This document shows, piece after piece, positions 53,835 to 62,519 of a stretch of DNA of 64,000 nucleotides. Every line of letters begins with the position of its first letter. Position 1 is the stretch's first letter. Source of the DNA: UBA10649 sp964597445 (GTDB taxonomy: Bacteria > Actinomycetota > Actinomycetes > S36-B12); contig CAZQXO010000001.1 of the NCBI GenBank assembly GCA_964597445.1, forward strand, positions 1 to 64,000, given 5' to 3'. The position numbers and the translations under genes are program-made. The notes beneath the pieces were generated by a model, which had not been told where the DNA came from, ran no database searches, and saw only the letters and a program-made list of their open reading frames with translations.

Positions 53835-54087
53835 GGTGGGATTGCCCCCCGATCCGCATCGGCTTCCGCCCCCGGGAGCATGGTTCGCACGCGATGCCGA
53901 GCGGCACCTGCTGGATCGGCCCCGCTTCTGCCCGATGTGCGGCGAGGGGCTCGACGCCGATGGTGGCATCAGCACGGAGTACTGGTCCGGTGATGCTCGG
54001 TGCTTCATGACGTGGTGTGGCGCCTGCGGCTGGTTCGGGGAGGTCGTGCGGTTCGACATGGTCACGATCACCGAGGTGGAGCACTGA
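53827..54087 (+). CDS. Small zinc-ribbon protein in catabolic operon
   Basis: An 86-residue protein from GTG 53827, overlapping the oxygenase stop by 8 bp. It has a proline-rich start, then two CxxC pairs (CPMCGEGLD and CGACGWFG), likely a zinc ribbon, and a hydrophobic/acidic end. It matches no protein I recognise. Its tight coupling to the oxygenase suggests a partner, assembly or substrate-presenting role, but this is inference. The HAD gene follows directly. Confidence 0.6.
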   Translation: MPEVGLPPDPHRLPPPGAWFARDAERHLLDRPRFCPMCGEGLDADGGISTEYWSGDARCFMTWCGACGWFGEVVRFDMVTITEVEH

Positions 54088-54752
54088 GCCTGGGCGCCGG
54101 CACCGCACGTGCGGTCGTCTTCGATTTCGGTGGGCCGGTTCTGCTGACCCCGTTCGAACTCAGGCACGTGGGGGAGCGCGACCTCGGCCTCCCTGACGGA
54201 AGTCTCGCCTGGACCGGCCCCTTCGACCCGGGGTCGGACGCGGACTGGCGAGTGTTCCAGTCCGGTGGGATGACCGAGCGCGACTACTGGGCCCGCCGCG
54301 CGGAGGAGTTCCACGTGCTGACGGGGGAGCCCGCCACGATGCCCGCGCTGTGCTCCCATCTGTACTCCGGCACCGAGGAGGAACTGGTGCGCCCGGCCGC
54401 GCGGCGTCTCATGGAGGATGCCCGAGCTGCCGGGATGCCGGTGGGCGCGCTCACGAATGACCTCACGGCGTTCCACGACCGGGAATGGATCGACAGGATG
54501 CGCATCCTCGGGGAGTTCGACGTGCTCGTCGACGGACGCACCGAAGGCGTGATGAAGCCGGATCCCGCGGCGTACCGGCTCGTGCTGGACCGGCTCGGGG
54601 TGAGGGCCGAGGACACCGTCTTCATCGACGACCAGCCCATCAATCTGAGGGGGGCGGAGGTGGTGGGGCTCACACCTGTCCACTTGGACCCCACGGACCC
54701 CGCTCCAGGGTTTAGGTTGGCCAGGACATTACTTGGACTTCCACAGGAGTGA
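54084..54752 (+). CDS. HAD-superfamily hydrolase (putative phosphatase)
   Basis: About 222 residues. HAD motif I is VVFDFGGPVLL, with Asp in the nucleophile position but Gly where the second Asp usually lies (DFGG instead of DxD). Motif II is ALTNDL and motif III/IV MKPDPAAYRL with DTVFIDDQPINLRGA, like the epoxide-hydrolase-N-type HAD clade. The likeliest start is CTG 54084, which overlaps the previous stop (CTGA). The in-frame GTG 54000 would overlap that gene by 88 bp. Loss of the second acid argues against classic phosphatase chemistry, but members of this clade act on small phosphates. Confidence 0.78.
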   Translation: MSLGAGTARAVVFDFGGPVLLTPFELRHVGERDLGLPDGSLAWTGPFDPGSDADWRVFQSGGMTERDYWARRAEEFHVLTGEPATMPALCSHLYSGTEEELVRPAARRLMEDARAAGMPVGALTNDLTAFHDREWIDRMRILGEFDVLVDGRTEGVMKPDPAAYRLVLDRLGVRAEDTVFIDDQPINLRGAEVVGLTPVHLDPTDPAPGFRLARTLLGLPQE

Positions 54753-54755
54753 ATC

Positions 54756-56099
54756 ATGCGCGTCGCCGTCGTCGGTTCCGGTCCCTCTGGCATCTACGCG
54801 GCGGACGCCCTGGTCTCGCAGGAGGAGGTGCCCGTCGAGGTGGACATCCTCGACCGGCTCCCCGTGCCCTTCGGCCTGGTTCGCTACGGGGTCGCGCCCG
54901 ACCACCTCAGCATCCGCTCGGTGCGGGACACCCTGAACAAGGTGCTCCAGAAGCCGGGGGTCCGCTTCCTCGGCAACGTCACGGTGGGGGCGGATGTGTC
55001 CGCCGCCGATCTCCTGCGCTTCTACGACGCCGTGATCCTGACCTACGGCGCGTCGAGCGACCGTCGCCTCGGCATCCCCGGGGAGGACCTCGACGGCAGT
55101 GTCGCCGCCACGGACTTCGTCGCCTGGTACTGCGGCCATCCTGACGCCGATCGCGCTCGGTTCGAGCGGCTGATTCCCTCGGCGAGATCGGCCGTGGTCG
55201 TCGGGGTCGGCAACGTCGCGATCGATGTGACCCGGGTGCTGGGCAAGACCGTGGGGGAGCTCGATCACACGGACATGCCCCAGCACGTGCTCGACACCCT
55301 GGCCTCCTCGGGCATCACGGATGTGTACCTGCTCGGTCGACGTGGCCCAGCGCAGGCGACCTTCACGACCAAGGAGCTCAAGGAGCTGGGGGAGCTGCTC
55401 GAGGCTGACGTCATCGTCGATCCGGCGGATGTGCTCCTCGATGAGGGCAGTGCCGCGGCGGCTGCGGCCGATCGCACCATCGCCCGCAATGTGGATGTCG
55501 TGACCGAGTGGTCCCAGCGCACCCCCGAGGGCAAGCCCCGGCGGATCCACGTGCGCTTCCTGTCCCGTCCGATCGAGTTGCGGGGCGACGGCCGGGTGAG
55601 TTCCGTCCTCGTCGAGCGCACGTGCCTGACGCCGGACGGCGGCGTCGAGGGCACAGGCGTGACGGAGGAAATCGCGGCCGACCTCGTCGTCCGCTCGGTC
55701 GGATACCGCGGCATCCAGCTCGACGGCCTGCCGTTCGATGAGCGTGGGAACGTCGTTCCCCACGTCGACGGCCGGGTGACGACCGAGGGTGCACCCGTGC
55801 CCGGGTTCTACGTCGCCGGGTGGATCAAGCGGGGCCCCACGGGGATCATCGGTACCAACAAGAAGGACGCGGTCGCCACGGTGACCTCGCTCCTCGAGGA
55901 CCACGCGGCCGGGCGGGTACCGGAGGCAGGGGAGCCGGGAGGTCTGCCCGACTACCTTGCGGCGCGGGGAGTCGACGTCGTCGAGACGTCGGGGTGGGAT
56001 GCCATCGACGCTGCGGAGCGTGCCCTGGGAGCCAGCCGTGGACGCGACCGGACGACGATCCACGACCGAGACGACCTGCTCGCGGCCTCGCGCGGCTAG
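54756..56099 (+). CDS. FprA-type NADP-ferredoxin reductase
   Basis: A 447-residue adrenodoxin-reductase-family flavoprotein. It has an N-terminal FAD motif GSGPSGIYAADAL, then RYGVAPDHLSIR, and an NADP motif VVVGVGNVAIDVTRVL (about 147-162). The signature GWIKRGPTGIIGTNKKDA closes the FAD site near residue 355. It lies 3 bp after the HAD gene. It probably passes electrons from NADPH to the Rieske ferredoxin (40653-41027), which in turn reduces the oxygenase. Its stop codon overlaps that of the convergent gene. Confidence 0.93.
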   Translation: MRVAVVGSGPSGIYAADALVSQEEVPVEVDILDRLPVPFGLVRYGVAPDHLSIRSVRDTLNKVLQKPGVRFLGNVTVGADVSAADLLRFYDAVILTYGASSDRRLGIPGEDLDGSVAATDFVAWYCGHPDADRARFERLIPSARSAVVVGVGNVAIDVTRVLGKTVGELDHTDMPQHVLDTLASSGITDVYLLGRRGPAQATFTTKELKELGELLEADVIVDPADVLLDEGSAAAAAADRTIARNVDVVTEWSQRTPEGKPRRIHVRFLSRPIELRGDGRVSSVLVERTCLTPDGGVEGTGVTEEIAADLVVRSVGYRGIQLDGLPFDERGNVVPHVDGRVTTEGAPVPGFYVAGWIKRGPTGIIGTNKKDAVATVTSLLEDHAAGRVPEAGEPGGLPDYLAARGVDVVETSGWDAIDAAERALGASRGRDRTTIHDRDDLLAASRG

Positions 56100-57070
56100 A
56101 ACCAGCGCGGCCCGGTCTGCAGGGGCGCAACCTCCCACTCGCGCAGGGGAACGAGATCACCCCCGCAGGACTCGCGCCGCTCGGCCGCGTGCTGGACGCG
56201 CCGAACGCGGGTATGCCAGGCGCGACCGTCGGCGTGCCGCAGCTCGAGTTCGACATCGTCCTGAGCCGGGACCCAGTCCTGCCCGACGGGCATGGGCCGC
56301 TCCGGGGTGCGCACGAGCACGTCGACCGAGGACGCTCCCTTCTCGGAGATGGCCTGCCGGAGGGCGACGTCAGCTGCCTGGAGCGGTGCGGGCAACGAGG
56401 TCCGGCCGCGCAGGTGGGTCGGCAGCACCTCATGGCGGGCGATCGCTCCACGCAGCTCTCCCGCCTCCTCCGGCCTCACCCGACCGTGGACCGCGCCGCT
56501 GGGCAGGGCGAGCGTCACCGGTGCCAGGCGATGTCCGCCGATGTGCGAGCACTCCCAGATCTCCGGGGAGATGGTCTCCGGGGAGGTCGTCTCCGGTGCC
56601 GTGATCTCGAGAGCGGAGATGAGGGCGCGTCCATCCCGGGCGCAGCACGCGTCCCGGCGCCCCTGCGTGCAGATGAGGAGGACAGGCCGGTCATCGACAT
56701 GGCCGATGGGCGGGAGGCTGCCCTGGGCGACCCGGTCGGGGTCCCAACGGGAGAGGCAGGCCAGGTCCAGGGCCTCGGCACGCCGCAGCAGCATGCCTCC
56801 GGAAGCCGTGCGGGCGATCAGCACCGTCGGGGCGGAGGCTGGCGGCTGCTCCTCACGCCGTCCGGGGCGGCGGGCGAGGAGGACACCCACACCGGCCGCG
56901 GCCAGTCGCTGGAGGGACGCGCGCACGCCGGCGTCGAGCTCCGCATCCTCGAGTGCGACGCGGCCCCAAGGGCCCGGATGCTCGACGACCAGCCAGGTGA
57001 GCGCGGTGGGTGCTGTTCCACCGAGGCGCTCGCCCACGTTCGCCGACGACTCCGAGCAGGTCAGCGTCAC
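56096..57070 (-). CDS. Sucrase/ferredoxin-like family protein
   Basis: A 324-residue member of the PF06999 family, which has a thioredoxin-like ferredoxin fold. The diagnostic blocks CTQGRRDACCARDG (four Cys region, about 130-145) and WECSHIGGHRLAPVTL (about 168-183) suggest a [2Fe-2S] site. A PETTSPETISPE repeat lies between them. The N-terminus is polar, and the C-terminus WxxxPLQTGPRWF is unremarkable. Function unknown. It overlaps parC by 4 bp. Confidence 0.85.
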   Translation of the reverse strand: MTLTCSESSANVGERLGGTAPTALTWLVVEHPGPWGRVALEDAELDAGVRASLQRLAAAGVGVLLARRPGRREEQPPASAPTVLIARTASGGMLLRRAEALDLACLSRWDPDRVAQGSLPPIGHVDDRPVLLICTQGRRDACCARDGRALISALEITAPETTSPETISPEIWECSHIGGHRLAPVTLALPSGAVHGRVRPEEAGELRGAIARHEVLPTHLRGRTSLPAPLQAADVALRQAISEKGASSVDVLVRTPERPMPVGQDWVPAQDDVELELRHADGRAWHTRVRRVQHAAERRESCGGDLVPLREWEVAPLQTGPRWF

Positions 57071-59511
57071 AGGGTGCTGCCGATACCGTCGATGGGCGCC
57101 GACGCTGCCTGTCCTGTGCCGTCTCGCCGGTCATCCACCTCGGGCAGGGGTACGGGCACGCCGGAGGCACTGGCTGCGCGCGCGGGCGCACGGCCCGCCC
57201 ACGCGAGCATGAGACGGTCCTCCCCGCTGCGGAACCGATGGCAGCGGACCCCGGAGGTACCCCGACCCTTGCGGGGATAGGCCTCGAGCGCCGTCACCTT
57301 CACCGTTCCCGGCTCAGTGCCGGGGAGTGCCGAGTCAGCTCCAGCGACGGTCACGACCTCGGCTGGCGCTCCCGGGGGCACGACCGCGAAGGCGATCGCC
57401 CGGGAACCCGGCACCACGGAGATCCCGGCCATGCCACCCGCGGCCCGGCCCTGCGGGCGCACGGCCGACGCGGCGAGGCGCAGCAGCTGGGCGTCTGAGG
57501 TCAGGAACACGAGGTCCGCTCCCTCGGCCGCCGCCTCGGGAAGGGCGCCCGCGCCCACCACCTCGTCGCCGTCCTCCAGTCGGATAATCTCCCACGTCGC
57601 CTTGTTCTGGGGTGCATCCGGCACCACGCGCTTCACGACCCCGGCCGCCGTCCCGAGGGCGATCCCCTCCTCATCCGAGAGTCCGACGAGGGCGAGGGGG
57701 CGTTCGCCGGCGGGGAGATCGAGGAAGGCTCCGAGGGGCGCACCCGCGGACAGCACCGGGCCGCCGGCACGTGGGGGCACGCCGGGAAGGTCGAGCACGT
57801 GCAGCCTGTGCACGCGCCCCATCGACGTGACGAGACCGATGTCGCTTCGGGTGGTCGTGGCCACGGCGGACGTGATCACGTCATGGGTGGACCGATCGTG
57901 GGCGCTGACGGTGGACGCCTCAGGCACACTGCTCGTCCGGGCGAGGAGACCCGTGCTGGACAGAAGCACGATGCAGGGCTCATCGCCGACCTCGAGCGGC
58001 ACGGCCGAGGCGACAGAGGACGTCCCCTCCATGAGCAGAGTCCGACGCGGGGTGGCATGCGTCTGGGCGGTCTGCGCGAGCTCGGCAGCGATGGTGGATC
58101 GGAGGACCCCAGGATCATCGAGGATGGTGGTGAGTTCGTCGATCGCACGGCGGAGGTCGTCCGACTCCGCCTCGAGTTCGATGCGGGAGAAGCGAGTGAG
58201 GCGGCGAAGCGGCATGTCGAGGATGTAGGTCGCCTGCACCTCGCTCAGGTCGAACACCGTGATGAGACGCTCACGTGCGGCACCGGCATCATCGGACTCA
58301 CGGATGAGTTGGATGACCTCGTCGATGTCGAGGATCGCCGTGAGGAGTCCCTCGACGAGATGAAGCCTCTCCTCGGCCCTGCGGCGTCGGAATGCACTTC
58401 GACGAAGCACGACATCCCGGCGATGGTCGAGCCACACCCGAAGCATGTCGATGAGGCCGAGTGTCTGGGGCTGTCCGTTGACCAGCGCCACCGCATTGAT
58501 GTTGACGGTGTCCTCCATGGGCGTCAGCTTGAAGAGCTGCTCCAGCACTGCCTCCGGATGGAATCCGTTCTTGATCTCGATCACGAGCCGAAGTCCGGAG
58601 TCACCGTCGGTGAGGTCGACGACATCGGCGATCCCCTGGAGCTTCTTGGACTGGACGGCATCCTTGATGCGATCGATGACGCGTTCGGGGCCGATGTTCA
58701 GGGGGAGCTCGGTGACGACGATGCCCTGACGCCTGGGGCTGACCTGCTCCACGCGTGTGCGAGCGCGTACCCGGAAGCTACCCCGACCGGTCTCATAGGC
58801 CTCGCGAATGCCGTCGAGCCCGATGATGACACCACCGGAGGGGAGGTCCGGGCCCGGGACGAAGGACATCAGGTCGGCCAGGGTGGCGTCTGGATTGTCG
58901 AGCAGGTGCCGCGCGGCATGGATGACCTCGGCGAGATTGTGCGGCACCAAGGTCGTGGCCATGCCCACGGCGATGCCGGACGCTCCGTTGACGAGCAGGT
59001 TCGGCACCGCGGAGGGGAGAACCTCGGGCTCAGTCTCCCTGCCGTCGTAGTTCGGAACGAAGTCGACGACGTCCTCGTCGAGGCTCGAGGTCATCTCGAG
59101 AGCGACAGCAGCGAGCCGGGCCTCGGTGTACCGCATGGCCGCTGGACCGTCGTCGAGACTGCCGAAGTTCCCGTGGCCGTCGACCATGGGCAGCCGCAGC
59201 GTGAAGGGCTGGGCCATGCGCACGAGGGCGTCGTAGATGGCGCTGTCGCCGTGCGGGTGCAGTCGACCCATCACCTCGCCCACGACGCGCGCGCTCTTCA
59301 CGTGTCCGCGATCCGGCCTGAGGCCCATCTGCGCCATCTGGAACAGGATCCTGCGCTGGACCGGCTTGAGGCCATCGCGGGCATCGGGAAGGGCACGGGA
59401 GTAGATGACCGAGTACGCGTACTCGAGGAAGGACCCCCGCATCTCGGTCTCGACGTCCACATCCACGATGCGGCCGTGCTCCACGGGCTTGGGGGCCGAT
59501 CGGCGTGCCAT
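57067..59511 (-). CDS. parC: DNA topoisomerase IV subunit A
   Basis: An 814-residue GyrA/ParC-type DNA-cleaving subunit. Catalytic Tyr128 lies in DDGPAAMRYTEARLA, and the quinolone-determining region is VMGRLHPHGDSAIYDALVR. The C-terminal beta-pinwheel region (about 510-800) lacks a recognisable GyrA box (QRRGGxG), supporting the ParC assignment over GyrA. The partner parE is 22 kb upstream in the window. ATG 59511 follows an AACGAGAGG-like sequence. Confidence 0.92.
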   Translation of the reverse strand: MARRSAPKPVEHGRIVDVDVETEMRGSFLEYAYSVIYSRALPDARDGLKPVQRRILFQMAQMGLRPDRGHVKSARVVGEVMGRLHPHGDSAIYDALVRMAQPFTLRLPMVDGHGNFGSLDDGPAAMRYTEARLAAVALEMTSSLDEDVVDFVPNYDGRETEPEVLPSAVPNLLVNGASGIAVGMATTLVPHNLAEVIHAARHLLDNPDATLADLMSFVPGPDLPSGGVIIGLDGIREAYETGRGSFRVRARTRVEQVSPRRQGIVVTELPLNIGPERVIDRIKDAVQSKKLQGIADVVDLTDGDSGLRLVIEIKNGFHPEAVLEQLFKLTPMEDTVNINAVALVNGQPQTLGLIDMLRVWLDHRRDVVLRRSAFRRRRAEERLHLVEGLLTAILDIDEVIQLIRESDDAGAARERLITVFDLSEVQATYILDMPLRRLTRFSRIELEAESDDLRRAIDELTTILDDPGVLRSTIAAELAQTAQTHATPRRTLLMEGTSSVASAVPLEVGDEPCIVLLSSTGLLARTSSVPEASTVSAHDRSTHDVITSAVATTTRSDIGLVTSMGRVHRLHVLDLPGVPPRAGGPVLSAGAPLGAFLDLPAGERPLALVGLSDEEGIALGTAAGVVKRVVPDAPQNKATWEIIRLEDGDEVVGAGALPEAAAEGADLVFLTSDAQLLRLAASAVRPQGRAAGGMAGISVVPGSRAIAFAVVPPGAPAEVVTVAGADSALPGTEPGTVKVTALEAYPRKGRGTSGVRCHRFRSGEDRLMLAWAGRAPARAASASGVPVPLPEVDDRRDGTGQAASAPIDGIGSTL

Positions 59512-59569
59512 GGATACCTCTCGTTAGCCGGTGCGGTGCTGCCCTGGGACAACGCTCGATTCTGACGGA

Positions 59570-60451
59570 TCAGGGGTGCAGGGGACTGGCTCCGACACGG
59601 CTGACGCAGCGGCTGGCTGTCCTCTGGCCCGACTCAAGGCTGCTGCGGAGCCCGGCGCCGTCCAGCCATGCCGGGAGAAATCCGGCCGCGAAGGCATCGC
59701 CGGCTCCCGTGGTGTCGGCGCACGGGACGACGAGGGCCGGAACGTGGACGGTGTCGTGCGCATCAGCGGCGATGACTCCGTGCGCGCCCCTCTTGATGAT
59801 CACGACGGGTGCACACCTGCGCAGTTCTTCCAGCGCTGCCTCTGCCGTGGCCTGGCCGCTTAGCACGAGCGCCTCATCCTCGTTGGAGAGGAGAACGTCG
59901 ATGCCCGGCAGGAGGTCCTGGACGAGCGCACGCTGCCGGGCCAAGGGATGGGCGGATGCGGGGTCCAGACTGACGGTCGCACCCCGGCTGCGGGCCTCCA
60001 CGCAGGCCTTGATCGCTGTCGCCTGCGTCACGGGATTGAGCAGCGTGTAGCCGGACATATGCAGGTGTGTGTCCGAGGTCAGGTGAGGCAGGATGTCGGC
60101 CAGCGTGAGCTCGCTGTTCGCCCCAGGATCGGGAAGCATCGTGCGCTCGCGATCCCGGTCCACGATGACGATGCAGGTACCCGTGGCTTGGGAGCCCTCG
60201 CGAACGGCGAGCCGGACTCCCGCCTCCTGGAGCTGTCGCCTCAGGGCCTGTCCGAAGGGATCGGATCCGATGCACGCGACCAAGGTCACCTCGTGACCCT
60301 CGACCGCCATCCACGAGGCGGTGTTCGCAGCGGCGCCACCCGGGACGAGAGAGATGCTCGCCGGGGTGTCACTGGCGTAGACGATGTCGGTGTCGATCAC
60401 AGCACTGACATCCATCATCACGTCCCCGACGATGACGCAGTGTCGCCTCAC
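59570..60451 (-). CDS. psuK: PfkB-family kinase, probable pseudouridine kinase
   Basis: A 293-residue ribokinase-family sugar kinase. The start has VIVGDVMMDVSAVIDTDI, the substrate pocket has PGGAAANTASWMA (about 32-44), and the catalytic ATP site is DTTGAGDAFAAGFLPAW near residue 243. It overlaps psuG by 4 bp in the same operon. By that pairing it likely phosphorylates pseudouridine for PsuG. Other PfkB substrates cannot be excluded from sequence alone. Confidence 0.85.
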   Translation of the reverse strand: MRRHCVIVGDVMMDVSAVIDTDIVYASDTPASISLVPGGAAANTASWMAVEGHEVTLVACIGSDPFGQALRRQLQEAGVRLAVREGSQATGTCIVIVDRDRERTMLPDPGANSELTLADILPHLTSDTHLHMSGYTLLNPVTQATAIKACVEARSRGATVSLDPASAHPLARQRALVQDLLPGIDVLLSNEDEALVLSGQATAEAALEELRRCAPVVIIKRGAHGVIAADAHDTVHVPALVVPCADTTGAGDAFAAGFLPAWLDGAGLRSSLESGQRTASRCVSRVGASPLHP

Positions 60452-61392
60452 GCCTGCGTGCTCTCCAGAGATGCGTGACGAACGGCGATGTGAGCGGCCA
60501 ACTCCGAGTTGCGCAGGATGATGCGCTCGTTGACCACGAGGCTTGCGCCATGTGTCGCGCGATGGAAGTGGTCGAGGAGGAAGGGGGTCACGTCCTTGCC
60601 CGCAACGTTTCGGGCGGACGCCATCGTGAGTCCCTCGTCCAGAACCGCATGGTGGATGTCGGGATCCAGCTGCTCTGCCTCCGGAAGGGGATTCGCCACG
60701 ACGAGTGCCGATCGGACGGCGAGTGACTGACGGGCCTGCATGATCTGCGCGACCTGGTCGGCGGTGTCGACGGTCCAGTCGACGGCGTAGCCCGAGTCCG
60801 AGAGATAGAACCCGGGAAACCGGGATGTCGCGAAGCCCACGATGGCGACGTTCAGCGTCTCGAGACGCTCGAGCGTCGCTTGCACGTCGAGAATCGACTT
60901 GACACCGGAGCAGACGACGGTGACCGGCGTCTCCGACAGGGCTGTGAGGTCGGCTGATTCATCCCAGCTGTCTCGCGCCTGACGATGGACGCCACCGAGC
61001 CCGCCGGTGGCGAAGACGGAGATGCCGAAGAGATGAGCGAGGTGGCTCGTCGCGGCCACGGTCGTGGCTCCGCTGCCCGATCGGGCGACGAGACTCGCGA
61101 GGTCCCGGGTTGTGACCTTCACGATGTCGTCGCGATCGGCGACCTGCTCGAGACCGGACTGATCGAGGCCGATCCGGATGACCCCGTCGAGGACGGCGAT
61201 CGTGGCGGGGGTCGCGCCGTGGGACCGAACCAGACGCTCGACCTCCGAGGCGACGCGCAGGTTCTCGGGTCGGGGAAGCCCGTGACTGATGATGGTCGAC
61301 TCCAGGGCCACGACGGGGAGGCGTCCCCGGAGCGCCTCCTCCACCTCGGGAGAGACGGAGAACAGGCGCCGGTCGAGTCGATCCAGGTGCAT
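60448..61392 (-). CDS. psuG: Pseudouridine-5'-phosphate glycosidase
   Basis: A 314-residue manganese-dependent glycosidase that cleaves the C-C glycosidic bond of pseudouridine 5'-phosphate to uracil and ribose 5-phosphate. The diagnostic VALESTIISHGLPRPEN, FATGGLGGVHR and VVCSGVKSILDV are all present, as is the ending VAGKDVTPFLLDHFH. ATG 61392 is its start. It forms a two-gene operon with psuK (4-bp overlap), which allows salvage of modified-RNA breakdown products. Confidence 0.94.
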   Translation of the reverse strand: MHLDRLDRRLFSVSPEVEEALRGRLPVVALESTIISHGLPRPENLRVASEVERLVRSHGATPATIAVLDGVIRIGLDQSGLEQVADRDDIVKVTTRDLASLVARSGSGATTVAATSHLAHLFGISVFATGGLGGVHRQARDSWDESADLTALSETPVTVVCSGVKSILDVQATLERLETLNVAIVGFATSRFPGFYLSDSGYAVDWTVDTADQVAQIMQARQSLAVRSALVVANPLPEAEQLDPDIHHAVLDEGLTMASARNVAGKDVTPFLLDHFHRATHGASLVVNERIILRNSELAAHIAVRHASLESTQA

Positions 61393-61423
61393 GTCACGAC
61401 CCTATCCGGACCACAATGCACGC

Positions 61424-61927
61424 ATGGCGACTCGGGACGATGGCCCTGGAGCAGCCCTCCGGGTGCGCCCGATCGAACCCTCGGATGGTCCGTCGCTCGA
61501 GGCTTTCCACCGAACCCTGTCCGACCGAACCGTGCACCTGCGCTTCTTCGGTCCGCATCCGTCCCTGACGCCAGGCGACGTGGCCTACTTCACGGGGGTG
61601 GACCACCTCGCCAGGGAGGCCCTGGTGGCGGTGGCGGAGGCCCGCATCGTCGGAGTCGCACGCTTCGACGCCGTGGGGGATGGTCGGGCGGAGATCGCCG
61701 TCGTCGTGACGGATGCCTGGCAGGGACGAGGCGTCGGGGGTCTCCTGCTGCGGGCGCTCGCCCACCGGGCGCTCGCGTGCGGGATCACGACATTCGTCGC
61801 CGAGGTGCTGCCGGGCAATGCGCGCATGCTGCGGCTGGTCCATGCCGGCGGGTGGCCGACCCGAGAGCAGCTGAGCCGGGGCGTGGTGACGGTCGAGATG
61901 GATCTGACCGGGTGGGTGGAAGGATGA
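61424..61927 (+). CDS. GNAT-family N-acetyltransferase
   Basis: A 167-residue acetyltransferase. The acetyl-CoA loop AWQGRGVGGLLLRALAHRAL is clear near residue 103. The N-terminal part VRPIEPSDGPSLEAFHRTLS, with RTVHLRFFGPHP, matches the subgroup related to the acyl-CoA synthetase/lysine acetyltransferase (Pat-like) GNAT modules. Protein lysine acetylation is therefore conceivable; the substrate is otherwise unknown. Start is ATG 61424, divergent from psuG by 31 bp. Confidence 0.85.
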   Translation: MATRDDGPGAALRVRPIEPSDGPSLEAFHRTLSDRTVHLRFFGPHPSLTPGDVAYFTGVDHLAREALVAVAEARIVGVARFDAVGDGRAEIAVVVTDAWQGRGVGGLLLRALAHRALACGITTFVAEVLPGNARMLRLVHAGGWPTREQLSRGVVTVEMDLTGWVEG

Positions 61928-61931
61928 GCAC

Positions 61932-62519
61932 ATGACCGACACAGCCCTCGGCCGGCAGCTCCGCAAGGACATCCAGAGGTCCGGCTACTACCCCGACCTC
62001 GTGGCCGACGCGCTCGAGACCGCCTTGGCAGACGAACCGCTGCTGTCCTATGTCGTCCACCACGAGGCCATGTTCGATCGGGACGAGCTGCGTCGCCATG
62101 TGACCGTGCTCGCCCTGACGCCGACCCGCCTGATCGTCGAGCACACGGATGAGCATCCTGCGGACGAGGCGCACCCGACGGCCTCGGCCACCGCATCAAC
62201 GGAGGCTGTCCGACTCGAACGTGTCGATTCGGTGGTGGTGTCCCGGGTCGTGACGGATCCGGAGCGCCATCGTCCCGGAGGTTCTGCTGCGGAGGTCGTC
62301 CTCACCATCGGATGGGGCGCGGTCAGTCGGCTCGACCTCGAACCAGCCACGTGCGGCGATCCCCAGTGCGATGCAGATCATGGGTACACGGGTACCGCTA
62401 GCAATGACGATCTCTCGGTCCGCGTGTCGGAGGCTGCCGATGGCGCCGCCGTGGTGAGCCAGGTGCTGGCGTTCGCTTCGGCCCTCTCGCAGGCCACGGT
62501 CGCGCGCGCGGCTCGGTGA
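61932..62519 (+). CDS. DUF5998 family protein
   Basis: A 195-residue actinobacterial protein. The opening LRKDIQRSGYYPDLVADALETAL and HVTVLALTPTRLIVEHTDEH are family-typical. Residues about 85-160 form a beta-rich section with a Cys-x3-Cys (CGDPQCDADHGY). No enzymatic motif is known. ATG 61932 starts 4 bp after the acetyltransferase stop, and its stop overlaps the next gene by 4 bp (GTGA), so the three genes are co-transcribed. Confidence 0.82.
   Translation: MTDTALGRQLRKDIQRSGYYPDLVADALETALADEPLLSYVVHHEAMFDRDELRRHVTVLALTPTRLIVEHTDEHPADEAHPTASATASTEAVRLERVDSVVVSRVVTDPERHRPGGSAAEVVLTIGWGAVSRLDLEPATCGDPQCDADHGYTGTASNDDLSVRVSEAADGAAVVSQVLAFASALSQATVARAAR

Noticed and set aside
57799..59565. 588-residue open frame on the plus strand opposite parC
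   Set aside because: It is antisense to a well-supported topoisomerase gene, with compositional bias only and no recognisable domain.
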